From contig QAOA01005024.1 of assembly GCA_003255065.1 (NCBI GenBank), forward strand, positions 310,395-374,394: a stretch of DNA of 64,000 nt, written 5' to 3'. Source of the DNA: Cercis canadensis. Its lineage: Eukaryota; Streptophyta; Magnoliopsida; Fabales; Fabaceae. Each line of letters opens with the position of its first letter. Position 1 is the stretch's first letter. Shown here in pieces: positions 36,991-49,982 of the stretch. The notes beneath the pieces are model-generated. The model was not told the DNA's origin and ran no database searches. It saw only the letters and a list, made by a program, of their open reading frames with translations. A program made the position numbers and the translations under genes.

Positions 36991-39900
36991 ATGGATTTCA
37001 AAGGGTTATTGATCTTGGGTACATTGGTTTCACAACTTACTTGGCTTTCATATGGAAGATTGGTGTTTGAGGTGCATCATAAATACCACGGTAATAAGTT
37101 GATGCCCTTGAGTGCCCAGAAAGCTCATGATGCAGCGCGTCATGGTAGAAGTCTCTCTGATGTTGATCTTGGCGTGGGTGGTCATGTTTATAAACATGGG
37201 TTAGTATGCTTCTATAATTCCTCACACTTAGAATTAGGAATAGAAATCTCTCACTTTCTATTTGGAAAAGAAATATGTTTCACCTTGAATGTTTTTTGTT
37301 TTCCTCCAATACGTTCTTGATTGACTTGAATCACAGTTTGGACCCATAAGATTCATTCGTATAATAGATTTCTTCAGTAACTAGAATTTTAGCGAAATAA
37401 TTATAGAAACAAAATAAACTTGTTTTACTTAACAGCGGACTAAGATCCCTGGATTGAAATCCATGTCCATCAAATACAGTATCTAAAAGACAACGATTAA
37501 ATTGATCTTGTCCATAATGTCGTGAATGAAGAATTACTTTTGATCTGCAAAATTAATTCATAGCCAAATGCAAGCTTGTTTGATTCTTTTGTTTCCTTAA
37601 TATATCATGTTATATTTGGTAAACTAGACAACTTTCTTTTCTAGTATTGTTTACTATAAATATTCATTCTTTTATAACTATGGCTGCATTCAAAAAAAAA
37701 ATTAAATAATTATGACTTGACTTTGGTAATAAAGTTATGAGGGATGAGCAATTTGGTCAAGCCCTTATTCATATTAGTGGTTGAGTAGTGAATATGTTAA
37801 CCTAAAAGCTTCAAGTGAAAATTTTGTATTTAATTGATTGGATGTAAGAATTTTTTGGTTAATACCACAAGTATCCTCACTTTACTTAATTGGATATGAG
37901 ACTAATCTCGTTCAAGGGTTAGAACAATTACGGTTTCTCTTCTCTTAATAATATTCTTACTAGACCTCGAACCCTTAACTACAACCAAGAGCGTATGCTC
38001 AGGGTTCAACTAGCTAACAATTGAGCCAAGTATTTGCTGTTATTGGATGTGAAATTTATGTTCTCCTATTATAATGACAAAAAAAGAAAAGTTATAAAAT
38101 ATCAAAGATGAGTTTCTCTCCCTCTCTCTCCTCCCTGTAGCTCATTTGATAGCTCATTCTTTGATAGTAAAAATTCATCATATTTTATGGACGATTATGC
38201 TTATATTTTTATATATTGGTTCAGGCTTTACTGGACAAAACTTACAATTGGGACTCCCCCAATGGAATATTATCTTCATGTTGATACGGGAAGTTACAAT
38301 ATATGGTTAAATTGCATTAACTGCAATAGCTGCCCCAAGGAAGCCTATGGTTTTGTACGTATCCCTATCTTTTCTTTAGTAAACTATTACTTGATTCTTT
38401 ATTTCCTTTCTTTCATAATCTCAAAGGAAAATGTTTGGAAGCTAGAATGATGTGAAATTACAATTAGTCTTGGATAAATATGTCCTCTCTACATTTTGTT
38501 TCATCAAACAAAAAATGGCAAAATACTATAAAAAAATTTCGGACTAAAAAGTCATTTATAAGTTTAATTTCTTAAGGTGAGACAATTTTTGAATTAATTA
38601 TTTGATTTATGTTAATTATATTTCTTACCGAATTTTCAGAAAAATGTACTATACAATCCAAAGGCATCAACCACTTCAAAATTGCTTGTTTGCGGTAAAG
38701 GCCCTTGCGTTGTTGAGAACAAATATGCAGATGGAAGCACAATGTCTGGTTACTTCTTAAGCGACGTTCTCAGATTTGAAGAAGTTATTGCAAACTTTCG
38801 CACGGCACCAAGCAACGCCTCAGTAGAACTTGGGTGAGTTTATTTACACTATTACTCGATATTGATTAAACTTAGGAGGCATTGATTTAACACACAACAC
38901 ATTTATACTTAGATTTTTGAGGTATCCTTGTATTACATACCTTGTATAAATTACCAGAAATTTAGGGTTTTTATATAAGCACCATTGTTAGTAGCGACGG
39001 ATTTATGGGGTCAGGGAGACACAGGCCTCCCATGTTTTAAATTCTTTTTTCTTTTTTTTTTATCAAATTGCTTTGGTAATTTTTGAGAGCCTCCACTTTT
39101 ATAGTTTGGCTCCTCCATTGAGTTATTTATGGATTTATCACTGGTTGAATGTGTAACTGGTAGAGACCATTTAGCTATTATTACATAGACAAAATTTTCA
39201 ATGGATAAAAAGACTCAAAACTAGACAAGAATTACCTATTATTATGTTTTTATTTCTCATTTTCTTAAAGGTTTTTGTATTAATTTTGTTTTTATTTCGC
39301 TTCTGAATTTGTAGATGTGCACGTCAAGAGGTTCCGCAAGGAATGAATGCATCAATTGGACTTCTGGGTTTGTCCCAGCAACCACATTCCCTTATTTCTC
39401 AGCTAGGTCAACTAGGAAAGACGAAAAGGGTATTTTCACACTGTTTGGATAGTGAGAAAGGAGGTGGAATCTTTACCATTGGAGAATTGGTAGAGCCAAA
39501 AGTGAATACAACTCCATTGGTGCCAACTGATAAGTATGTGGAACTCTTATATATCCTTTATTTTTTTTAAAAATTTTCTGGTTGAATTATTCTTCATTTC
39601 TTTTTTGTATGGTTTGTCATATATCTATAGATGCTATTATTAATTTTTGACGTTAGGGTTTTGTTTTTAATTTATTGTTTCTGCTGAAAGGACAAATATA
39701 ACTTTTTTTTTCATTTTTTGGTGTTTAGCATAGAACAATAGGTAATATATATCTCAAAAGAAAATTAATACACAAAATATAGATATGGAAATAACGGTAA
39801 TATTTTTTTCTTTTTTCTTTTATTAAATAGATACACAAAAACACTTATGGGAGATTACATGAACTGATTGTGTTGTTTGTGTCATATTAGTATTAAGTGT

Positions 39901-42900
39901 AATATAATTATCTAATATATTTTGCAGAAACAATAACAATTATACCACTATAAAAGGAATGTTTCTTCTATTGGTGCCATTTTCTAGTTATTTTCCAAGA
40001 AGTCAAGCATTCTATGTTTACATTCATAATTTGTGTATAGATGTACAAGTGACTTTGTTTTTGAGCTCAACATGCAAAAATTTACGTTGGACCACTTGAA
40101 CATAGATGAATCAATTCATGTAGCTAGTTGTAAAATTATTTATAGTTGTAGGTATAAAAATCATGTAAATATCAAAACCCTAATTTCATTCTATTACTTG
40201 CTGTAGGGACCATTACAAAGTTTACCTGAAGGCCATTGATGTGGATGGTGAGGCTCTTAACATTCACGCCCTTACATATGGAAAAGGTAGAGAAACATTA
40301 ATAGACAGTGGTGCAACTAGGTCTTATTTTCCACCTGTAATTTATAGACGACTGATGGAGAAGGTAAGTAAACGAGTACATGATGCTTTCAACTTTAATT
40401 GAATAATTTTCTTGGTTTAATTTTTGTATTTTTCCTTTAATAGTCTTCAGTACTGATTATATTCTTTTCTTGTAAACTAGATCAGTGCTCGGCAGCCTGC
40501 ATTGCAATTAGATCCAAATATTCAAGATCTTTGTATTCTCAAGACTCCTAAAAAGTAAAATATTGTCTCAATTATGTTTCTTTTTCTCTTTACATTTTCC
40601 ACTGGTTTATTTTTTTGGTAGGAACTGTTTCCCCTGTTTTTAATCCATCAAAATTTGGGTTAATACACAATTTCGGATAACCTAGTTCTCCTTTATGAAT
40701 ATACTCAACTTACTTTAATGCGATAGGAAACCCTAAGGTTGGAATGCATTGAATTGTTTAGCTAATATAGAATTGTTAGATATGATATCATTATTGGGCA
40801 TTTATCTAACAACTTAAGCTTTAGAGTTGAATCAATTTTTAACATAATATCAAAGCCTCTAAGGAGATTGAATCCTTCCGTTCTCACTTTCTCAATTAAA
40901 TTGAAATTTCAATACAAGATATAAATATGTCTGTACTTTATTCACATTTTGAGCCCAAAGGGCTTTTGCATATGGGGGAATATTAGATATAATATTATTA
41001 TTGGGTCTTCACTTAACAGTTTAAGCTTTTGGGTTCAATCGGTTCTTGACAAGAATTATATTAGAAAATCTTAGAAAGCTCTCCAACATTATAAGCAGGT
41101 AATATAACAATTTCTTACTAATAGTCATGATTGGACTCATGTTAGAGGTATAAATTAATTTCATTCAAAACCTAGTTTGAGCATTTTATATAGAATAAGA
41201 ATTTCAAGTGTTTAAGATGACTACTTCCCTAACATAGAATGCCATTGAGTTGTATCTGCAATTTATATTCAAATGTGTACATCTATATATTATACATACA
41301 ATGCACAATGCATTCCCTCCCATATGCTGTATATTTTGTTTATTTTGATTAGTGTCTTGGTATGATGCTTACAATTTATCTTTCGTTGATTATGGCAACC
41401 CTTGCAGTGTTGATGATGAATTCCCAACTTTCACTTTCCATTTTGAGAATTCTCTTCCTCTGACGGCTCGTCCTCATGATTATGTATATACTGGAGTAAG
41501 TAGAAAGCAATACTTTTGAGTCATATGTTTGGACTCAACATGCATGCTTATTGAATAGTAGAGCCTTTTATTTTTCTCATTTCAAAAATAAAATTACTAC
41601 ATTACACTATTATTATTAGAGTCATTTTATTAAACAATCATATTAGAGTAAAACCATAAAAATATTCTTGACTTTTTTGTGTCATTTATTAGTTTTTTTT
41701 TTTTTAAAAAAAAAATAAACTTTAATCAATGGGGTCTTAAAAGACTTTAAAAAACTCTTATCAATGGGAGTCTTAAGCCTTTAGTGTGCTTAGAAGTAGA
41801 ACTAGTCATTAGTATTCCTTAATTAATTGTATGTTACCGACTATTACAAATTCATCTCAATATGGTTATTAATTAGTTTGTTCTTTATTTATTCTACTCT
41901 ATACAATTTATAAATACAAGATATAGATCAGTACATATATATAATCATTGATTTATAAGAACACTTTCATAATCTATTCTTCTAAAATTAATATATATAT
42001 ATATTTTTAATTTCTTGATATCATCTCTTCTTTGCTATATAATTTTTTGATGTAATTCTTCTGAATGATATTGTTTAACTTCTTGATATTATTTTGTCCA
42101 TGATTTATCCACAGGGAGATAAATGGTGCATTCTTTTGAACAGTATGGACATGGATGAGCCTATTATAGGAGGTATGATGTAGGCATAATTTAATTCGTA
42201 ACGTATAAATTCTTCAAAAAAGATAAACTTAAGTAACTCAATTGGTCTAAGAATCTCACGAAAGGTCCCAATAAGTTTAAGTCTCTATCTTTCATATTCC
42301 CTACTAGAAATTTAATTCTAGCTTTTTAATTGAAAAGAAAAATAGGAAGGTAAAAATGATCAATATATTGAAACAATATTCTTATAAATAAGGCATGCAA
42401 TTAATATTTTATGATGGATTTTATTGTCAATTAAATCCAACTAACCTTTGAATTTCTAATCATTGCAGATATATTGCTTTCAGATAAAGTTGTTGTATAT
42501 GACCTTGAAAAGCAGACTATTGGATGGTCTAATAATGAGTATAACTGTAAGTATTTTCCTTTGGTTTTCTATGAGGTGGTCTTCGCATCGTGGTCTTTGC
42601 ATCTTTAGTATGAGACTAATCTTTATTCGAATTTTGATATGCTTAGTTACTAGTGCTCTTAATAGATGCATATGTAGCCAATTGAAAACCTGTATCAAAT
42701 TTATTGTAGGGATTTTTTGACCAATTAAATGGATAAGTATAAGTGAATTATATATGGTAATTTGGATCAAATAAATTCAGTATCAGGTTTTCTTGTTCAT
42801 TTCTTTAGGAAATTAATAAAAGAATTAACATTAATGCTTTAAGTATTTCTTTAAATTTAATCATGCATCAACAATGCCAAGATATGAGTATATTCTCAAT

Positions 42901-43048
42901 TTTTGGTACTATTTTTTAAAAAATATGTCAGAGTATCACATTATTTGTATGTTGTTATGATTTTCTTTCAGGCGCTTCCAATAACATCAAAGTGAAGGAT
43001 GACAAAACTGGAGCCGTCTACTCAGTTGGAGCACATAATATTTTTTAA
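36991..43048 (+). CDS. Pepsin-like (A1) aspartic protease, A36/A39-like, ten exons (427 aa)
   Basis: Exons are 36991-37199, 38225-38354, 38640-38833, 39315-39533, 40207-40363, 40481-40554, 41408-41495, 42115-42172, 42469-42546 and 42972-43048. Every junction is GT-AG with matching phase, giving 427 residues (434 from the upstream ATG at 36970). A signal peptide (1-22) and short propeptide precede the first catalytic motif, HVDTGS, in exon 2. The flap region is ENKYADGSTMSGYF and the second catalytic motif, LIDSGATRSYF, is in exon 5. Motifs SQLGQLGKTKRVFSHCLD, GGGIFTIGE and the end VKDDKTGAVYSVGAHN match the plant A36/A39 subgroup, secreted or GPI-anchored proteases important in pollen. Here the protein stops at VGAHNIF without a hydrophobic GPI signal, so secretion or vacuolar delivery is more likely. 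The residue after DTGS is Tyr, where Asp is usual. A broken copy lies upstream. Confidence 0.9.
40775..41060. repeat. Transposon fragments in intron 6 of the protease
   Basis: A phrase of the kind TTAGATATRATATCATTATTGGGC...TTAACARYTTAAGCTTT...GGTTSAATC occurs twice, at about 40778-40845 and 40983-41050. Such wording, with a nearby 'atatcaaagcc', resembles degenerate retrotransposon or other repeat sequence in plants. It contains no coding. Confidence 0.45.
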
Positions 43049-45924
43049 GCTTTCAATTTGTAAATTCAAGAAATAATACCATTCTTTTCTTTACCTTTTT
43101 TTTTTTCGGTACAAGTGGAGAACTAACGCTCTAGGAAAGGGGAACTGGGAAAGGGATCAGGGAGGGGATCCAACACCTTGCATCACATGAGGCGACCAGC
43201 CAATCACTCGAGCTAAGCCCCAACCTCTTTTTATCCATATGAAACATTTTTTTTAGAATATTGCTACAATTGGAAGAATCATGACATGTATTAATGTAAT
43301 TCTATGTAGCATATTCTAAACTAGCCATCAAATTCTAAGGCTAGCATTTAGGAAAATTTTTCCTTGAATGTACCTGACTAATTTTGGAAGTGTGTCCTTA
43401 AAATTGTTAAAGGAGTAAAGAATTTAGTTTTGATATGCAAAAAAAACTTGTCCGAAAATACTTTGACGGTTGAAAAAGCATATATAGAGTTTTCACATAT
43501 AAAACATTTTTGGTTGGAAGAAGCATTTTTTATCCATGTGAAAAATAATTGTTTCTTACAATATTGCTACAGTTGGAAGAAGCCTGTATTAATGTAATCA
43601 TATCTAGTATATTTTAAATTAGCTAAGGATCAAATTCTCGAGCCAGTATCCAGGAGAATTTTTCCTTAAATGCACTAGGCTAATTTGAGTTATACACATG
43701 ATACAGATCTAGAGGTATGAACATGATAATCTCAACAATATATTCTCATATAATTCTTCTAGATCTGTCTCAAACTAACAAAAGTACAACAACATATTGT
43801 CATACTCTTACGATCCTTGTAAATTTGTCTCATTTAGTCATACTATCATAATTGAGAGACACAATTTATAATATTAAACTTTCGTAAAAATTAATAAGAA
43901 TATTTTTTATAAGACTAATTAATAAGAATAAATGGTTTACATTTGATGGTTGTAGAAATTCTCACAAGGGAGAAGGATAGAGACCAAAGTTGAATGCTCT
44001 TGTCTTTACGGCCTTACTTTTATTATTTCAACTTTCTATCCATACAAAGTGAAATTAAAAAATTTGATAAAAGGGCCTATTTATATGATAATTTCTGACT
44101 GAGGATAGAAATATGTAAATTTTTCAATGCACCAAAAAAACAAAAACACATACATTCGTTAAAGAATGGGGCAAGTTTAATTCTCTAAAGCGTGTTCACT
44201 GTCAACTTTTTTTTTACGTCTCTCTTAGACACACTTTTGACTTGAAATTCTCTAAAGTCAGTTCAGTTTATACACGCTTTACATACAAATAAAACATGTT
44301 CAACTCTGGTTGAAAAATTAATAAAATATTCAAAAAGATCTTTTTTAGATAAATAATTTGAAAACTGCCATGTGTAAATAGTTTGCCAAAGTATATTATT
44401 TGTGTAAATTTGCCATATTTAGGATCTGTTGATAGATGCATATGAGTTTGTGACTTTTTTTTTATGTCAAATTGTATAAAAAAAAAATAATCTCATTAAT
44501 AAACAATCAAATAGACTAATAATTGGGCTAAAATATGAAATAAATAAAGGATGTGATCATAATGCTGATGAAAAAGTATTTAGTTCAAATACTATTGGTG
44601 ATCATCTGGTAGACATTCACTAATTACAGTCTATTTTGACTTAGAGCTAGAGCAACTTATCTATAATGTAAATTTTTCAACGCACCAAAAAAAAAAAAAC
44701 AAAAAACAAAAAACACATACATTAGTTAAAGAATGGGGCAAGTATAATTCTCAAAGCAATTTAATTGAGGAATGTTCTGTTTAGAACGAAAATTTTGATG
44801 ATCAAGACTCAGCAGTTAATCATTGAAAAAACTATTTTGGTGGAAGTCATCCACTTAGCGAGCGCTGCTTCACATCAATATCAATATCTATATATTAGCA
44901 ATTTTCATTTTGATGCAAAACTTATCCTTCTATGTCAAGGTTAAGACTTTCATACCAATGCCATATATGTACCAAATAGTGTGTGGCCGAGTAGTATTAG
45001 GATTATTCTCAAAAATTGTGAATTTCATGTTCGTATCTAGCTAAAATCATAACTAAAATACCAAAAAGATGATGCCATATGTGTTAGTGACATGTGGTAC
45101 ATGCGCTGCATCTAGAGAGAGTGAGGAGGGTGCATTCTATTTGTTTGTCATTTTGGCATAATTTTCTGCTCTACTTTCCGAGTTCGATGTATTGTTGTAT
45201 TTATTTTAATTTATCATGTTATAATTGTTTTATGAAATTTTAAAAACTCTGAGTAGGAACTATTTTATAGCTTTGTTGTTATTTAATATAATTTTTTTCA
45301 TCGAACAGGAATTCACCCAAAATAGAGGATGTTTCTTTGTTATTTTACTTCAATATTTGTTGATAATGCCTTAGAAAGTTCCTTCTTTGTTTTTTTTTTT
45401 TTTTTTTTTAAAGATAAAAGTATTTTCAAGTCAATTGAGACTAAGTTATTCTTGAGTTAGATTAAAGCTGCACACTAGATTGACCTAATGCATTTAAAAA
45501 AAAAAAATCTTCTTAGAGCTAACCCTAAAATTCAAATCTTAACCAATTTAAATAAACCTATTTTATTTTTATTACACTAGGTGAATTAGCATTTGACAAA
45601 TAGGTAGAGGTAGTTCTTCATTAGTACATAGAGCAAACAATAGTACTTTTTATACAAGATTAATTTGACAGCATCAACATTGATCGACATTGTTTTACAG
45701 AGAAAGGAGGCTATAGCAATCACACATAGTAATAGTGGCTAGGGTGCAGTTAGACTTTTTTTTTTTTTAAACAATTTTCACACTTGCATTTATAAAGGAT
45801 ATGCTGATGAGTTACACTACACAGTGTTTTTTTTTTTTTTCAACTTTTCTTCCTAATTTCTTTTTGGAGGAAAATTGTTTTAAGAAGGTGTTGTTTGACA
45901 AATTATTTATCAAAATGAAGTATT
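43049..45924. other. Intergenic with local duplications
   Basis: No gene is supported. The protease 3' flank is duplicated in tandem: about 43255-43380 and 43545-43690 share ATATTGCTACARTTGGAAGAA and AATTTTTCCTT.AATG. Positions 44107-44192 and 44661-44755 share about 85 bases beginning TGTAAATTTTTCAA and including AAAGAATGGGGCAAGT. Long A and T runs are frequent. Confidence 0.45.
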
Positions 45925-46043
45925 GTGCAAACTTATTATACAAATGTGATATTTTTTATTATTTTATTCATGAATATGTTGATGAAGTTGTACATGCTAT
46001 ATTGAAAAGTAGCATGACACCTATTTGTATAATAAGTTTACAC
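45925..46043. repeat. Short stem-loop with 21-base arms
   Basis: GTGCAAACTTATTATACAAAT (45925-45945) and the reverse complement of 46023-46043 differ at one position. A second inner stem CATGCTA / TAGCATG lies within. It may be a tiny MITE remnant or an RNA hairpin; no flanking duplication was seen. Confidence 0.5.
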
Positions 46044-46183
46044 CATATTCCATTTTAATATATAGGTTATCACCAATAAAATATTAGTTCAGTGAAAATA
46101 GACTGAGTTTCAAGGCGTTTTAGGCTAAAGGCTTTGAGTTCAAACTTTAAAATCACCCTTATTAGGAGGGATCATAATTTAAT

Positions 46184-46595
46184 GGAAAAAGTCCTAAAAA
46201 TCCCTTAAACTATGTTCTTATTGCACTTTACCTCCATGCTTCAAAAACGTAGGAAAGACCTCCTTGAACTTTCAAAATGTGTACTTTACCCCCACGACCC
46301 TAATGTCCGTCCATTAATGGACAAAAGAAGGAATTTTAAAATTATAATTTGACCCCAAAACTCTTTGAATATTACTTTTTGACCCATTTTTTGTAAATTT
46401 ATTTTCATTTATACTCCTATAAAATTACACTATGGCTCAGATTAATTACATTATGTGCATATTAATGGACAGATGTCAGGGTCGGGGGGTAAAGTGCACA
46501 TTTTGAAAGTTCAAGGAGGTCTTTTCTACGTTTTTAAAACATAAAAAGTAAAATGCAATAAGAGTATAGTTGAAGGGGGTTTTTAAGACTTTTCC
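46184..46595. repeat. Mutator-like MITE with long inverted repeats, 5' of APC10
   Basis: The left arm begins GGAAAAAGTCCTAAAAATCC and the right arm, in reverse complement, GGAAAAGTCTTAAAAACCCC. The match continues with indels for about 140 bases, through CTTATTGCA, ACGTAG.AAAGACCTCC, TTGAACTTTCAAAATGTG and TCCATTAATG. Flanks TAATTTAAT (46175-46183) and AAACTTAAT (46596-46604) agree at seven of nine places, consistent with an aged 9-bp target duplication. Confidence 0.7.
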
Positions 46596-47574
46596 AAACT
46601 TAATCCCACACCAAAAAGTATGGAAATACACTCGGTATAAACCAAAAAAAAAAAAAAAGTTACCAAACAGCGGTTAATTTGCCCTTTTTGGCTGGTCTTT
46701 CTAATTCCCAATTTCCCAATTTCTAAATCCCTAACCATAACCTCACTCTTTCTCCCCATCGTCCCCCGTTCATGTTGTTCCAGTTCCGGCAGCAACCGCT
46801 GACGCCGCCGCCGAAGCCATCTACTCCACCGTCGAAGCCCCACTGAAAGCCACCGATGCTCAACCTCTGCAGGCAAGCAACTAATATCGTCGATTTTCTG
46901 GTGATGGTGACCTTAAACTTTCTCATGCACCTTGCTTAGAGTTAGAGGATCGTGAGCTTTATTCCAATGTGAGAAGCGGAAACTAGAAGCAGCAAGGGTG
47001 ATTATTCTTTAAGGTAAGAGCAAACTGATAAAATACCCAGCTTCTTGAATTGACCATGGATTCTTTTCAGTGTTTTGGAACGCAGAATTTTTAGAGCTAG
47101 ATTTTTTATTTCTTTCATGTTTGTTGCATTAATTCAGAGCAAGGGTGATTCAAGCTTTAAGGGAAGATTTTATCAGAGTCTGTTACTGTTAGATAATATA
47201 TGGATATGGATTGGAGAGAATCTCTTGACAATTGGTGGTTGCAATTTCTCTTTGAATATGGTTACCCAGCCGTGGATACTACTTTGCATATTTGACTTAT
47301 GCATTTGGTTTGAGAATTTAAGTATTTACTTCAACTTGGATATTTTTATGAATTAAGCAGATTTCTAGTTTTTTTTTTATACATTTATTTCATGATTTGT
47401 TACTTTATAATGTTTATTGGTATAGTAGAATAGGTTGATTTGATATTACTATATATGAAAATTATAGTTATGACTTCATTTGGTCTGACCGTCACTCTTT
47501 ACTGGCCAATTTGGTTTTTAAAACATTGGTTTAAACTCAGTTATTGGCAGTGTTGGTGATTACCAGAGATAGAA

Positions 47575-49148
47575 ATGGCGGCAGAATTGTCGGAGGGAGA
47601 AGAAGAAGCGAAGCTTACTGGAGGGAATCAGCTGCTGAGTGTAGATGATGACCTCAGAGAGATGGGAAAGAAGGCTGCTTGGAGTGTCAGCTCCTGCAAG
47701 CCTGGCAGTGGCGTTTCTTCTCTTCGTGATGACAATCTTGAAACCTATTGGCAGTAAGTCCACACTTTCTCTCCTCTCTTTCCACTGCAATTGTTAGAGA
47801 GAGAGAAGACCTAATAATGCTCTGCTTGATAATTTTCAGATCTGATGGAGCACAGCCTCATCTTGTAAATATTCAATTCCAAAAGAAAGTGAAGCTACAA
47901 GTATGTTTGTGCACATTTCCATTCAACTTTTTATTTTTGGTTCCTGTGGTTTCTCGTTGATTGTTGAATTTATTTTTGCTTGATACAGTTAGTTGCTATT
48001 TATGTGGATTTCAAGCTGGATGAGAGTTATACGCCAAGCAAAATTTCCATCAGAGCTGGTGATAATTTCCACAACTTGAAGGTACTTTCTCTAATTCAGG
48101 TTATGCGCTGAATGGAATCAACAATCAGCATTGTTTTTACTGTTTTTTTTCGCCCCTGTACTGAAAAATATCAAATCAAAACAATTGTAGGAGATAAAAA
48201 CTGTGGAGCTTCTCAAACCAACTGGATGGGTTTATCTGTCATTTTCTGGAACTGATCCTCGGTAAGTAGTGAAACCATGTACTCTATGTACTATTCCACT
48301 TTGTTTTTTCAATTCTAGCTGGAAATAGATGTGTGCTTGTTTGACCAAGTTCTCTAGGATTTCTGAGTGATCTTTGCATAAAAATGGCTCTCTGTAGCTC
48401 AAGATAGAACAGTTCTTATGGATACACCACCATAGTAGAATGTAGAACAGATTCAAAGGAGCCTCCTGAATGTTGAACATTATTTCTGGTATCTTATAAG
48501 TTCCTATTTCATATGTTGCCATAAGATCAATGATTGAAGATGTTTGGGGTGATGAAATTCGCATAGGCAATTTTTAAATGTAATCTATTGTGCTTGATTT
48601 TTATAACTCTTAGATAATAAACTAATAATCACATAATCATGTTTGGAACAATCTATTGCTACTAGTAATCAATTAAAGCATTAACTGAATTCGTGGTCTG
48701 TGTTGTAATCACTAATTCATTTGTTCGTCAAGCCTTTAGTCCTGGATTAGTTCCAGGCTTGGAGGTCCTAAGATTAAATTTCCCTGGATAAGATATGCAA
48801 AATTCCTATGTAATATGACTGGAAGGCTCATTATTTTGCGGTTTGTTCATATCAGAAAAGGAAATTTTAACTGTCATTCACCAATTTCAGGGAAACTTTT
48901 GTCAACGCTTTTATGTTGCAAATTTGCGTGGTGTCAAACCATCTCAATGGAAGGGATACTCATGTTCGCCAGATCAAAGTTTATGGGCCTCGACCGTGAG
49001 TCTCCTTGTACTTTTAAACTAATTTTATTGGTAATTTACATATTTTAATTAATATTTCTATGTGAACTCCCATTGCAGGAATCCTATTCCGCATCAACCA
49101 TTTCAATTTACTTCAAGAGAATTCATCACATACTCTTCTATTAGATGA
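47575..49148 (+). CDS. Anaphase-promoting complex subunit 10 (DOC1), 192 aa, six exons
   Basis: Exons are 47575-47753, 47840-47900, 47989-48081, 48191-48261, 48891-48995 and 49079-49148. All junctions are in phase and yield 192 residues, the length known for plant APC10. Diagnostic sequences of the DOC domain are [64 protein letters not shown] and [18 protein letters not shown]. The C terminus ends SSIR, the Ile-Arg tail that docks on the TPR subunit APC3/CDC27. APC10 helps CDC20/CDH1 recruit D-box substrates for ubiquitination that drives mitotic exit. A GC-rich leader at about 46740-47013 with a GTAAGAG donor and an acceptor at 47566 suggests a 5'-UTR intron. A MITE lies just upstream of the leader. 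Confidence 0.95.
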
Positions 49149-49982
49149 GAAATCCAAGTTCACCATTGAAGAAAAGAAAACAGCCAACCTTGTGTGAAGC
49201 TATGGTAAATTGAAGCATGCCACGCTAGTGATTATATAATCTGCAACCACAACAATGGTTATCAGTGTCAAAAACGCATTTCCTTGCTACACTGGTTACT
49301 TCTTGGAAGTGTGGAGTGTCTATATATAGTTTGTTCAGTTTGGCAAGTGAAGTGCTTGAAAGAGCAGGAGATTTTTTTGGTATGAGGGAGAAGGTTTTTT
49401 TTTTTTAAATGTTTTATGGGGGGACATTCTCCTTTGTTAGATATTGCCTAAGATGAACACCCTAATCAGCATGTAATGTATAAGTTTCACTGATGAGGTA
49501 AACTATTCAAGATCACGGGTTTACTCTTTCTTTCCTTCTTTGGCCTATCAGAGCACAAATCAGCTAGCATCTCAATATCAGGCTTAAATTCTCAAGTATT
49601 TGCATGTTTCCTAATTGGTAGTGAAAATCTTTTCTATAGGGTAGCTTACTTCTCTGCCGCATGCAGGGGTGGCAAAACGGGTTGGCAGGTCGTGTTCAAG
49701 CTGGTGGGTCTAGTGGCATCGTTTCTAGTCGTAGGAACTAGAGTGTTTAATGTTATTAGTTTTATTTTTATTATATACTTTTTTTATTTTTTTTTAAGTA
49801 TGTTGCGAGTAGTAATACTTGCATCTTCATGCATTTCCCACAGATAACATGCTCTTCGGGTGCCAGAATTCATAAAAAGGGTATCAACACCTGCACATTG
49901 AACAAAAGCAAAAATTACGAAGTGAAAGTATGAAATTAATCTGCTAGAACTGTCATGGCCAAATAAAAATAAAATCTGCTAG
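49149..49982. other. APC10 3' region and spacer
   Basis: The first 300 to 350 bases are probably APC10 3' untranslated sequence. At 49668-49720 a GGGGTGGCAAAACGGGTTGG phrase resembles a hAT-type transposon end, but no partner was found. There is no gene. Confidence 0.4.

Noticed and set aside
42480-42770. 96-codon minus-strand frame
   Set aside because: Overlaps exon 9 of the protease in antisense; no independent support.
45801-46058. 85-codon plus-strand frame
   Set aside because: Very AT-rich and Phe/Ile/Lys-heavy, overlapping a hairpin; no family resemblance.
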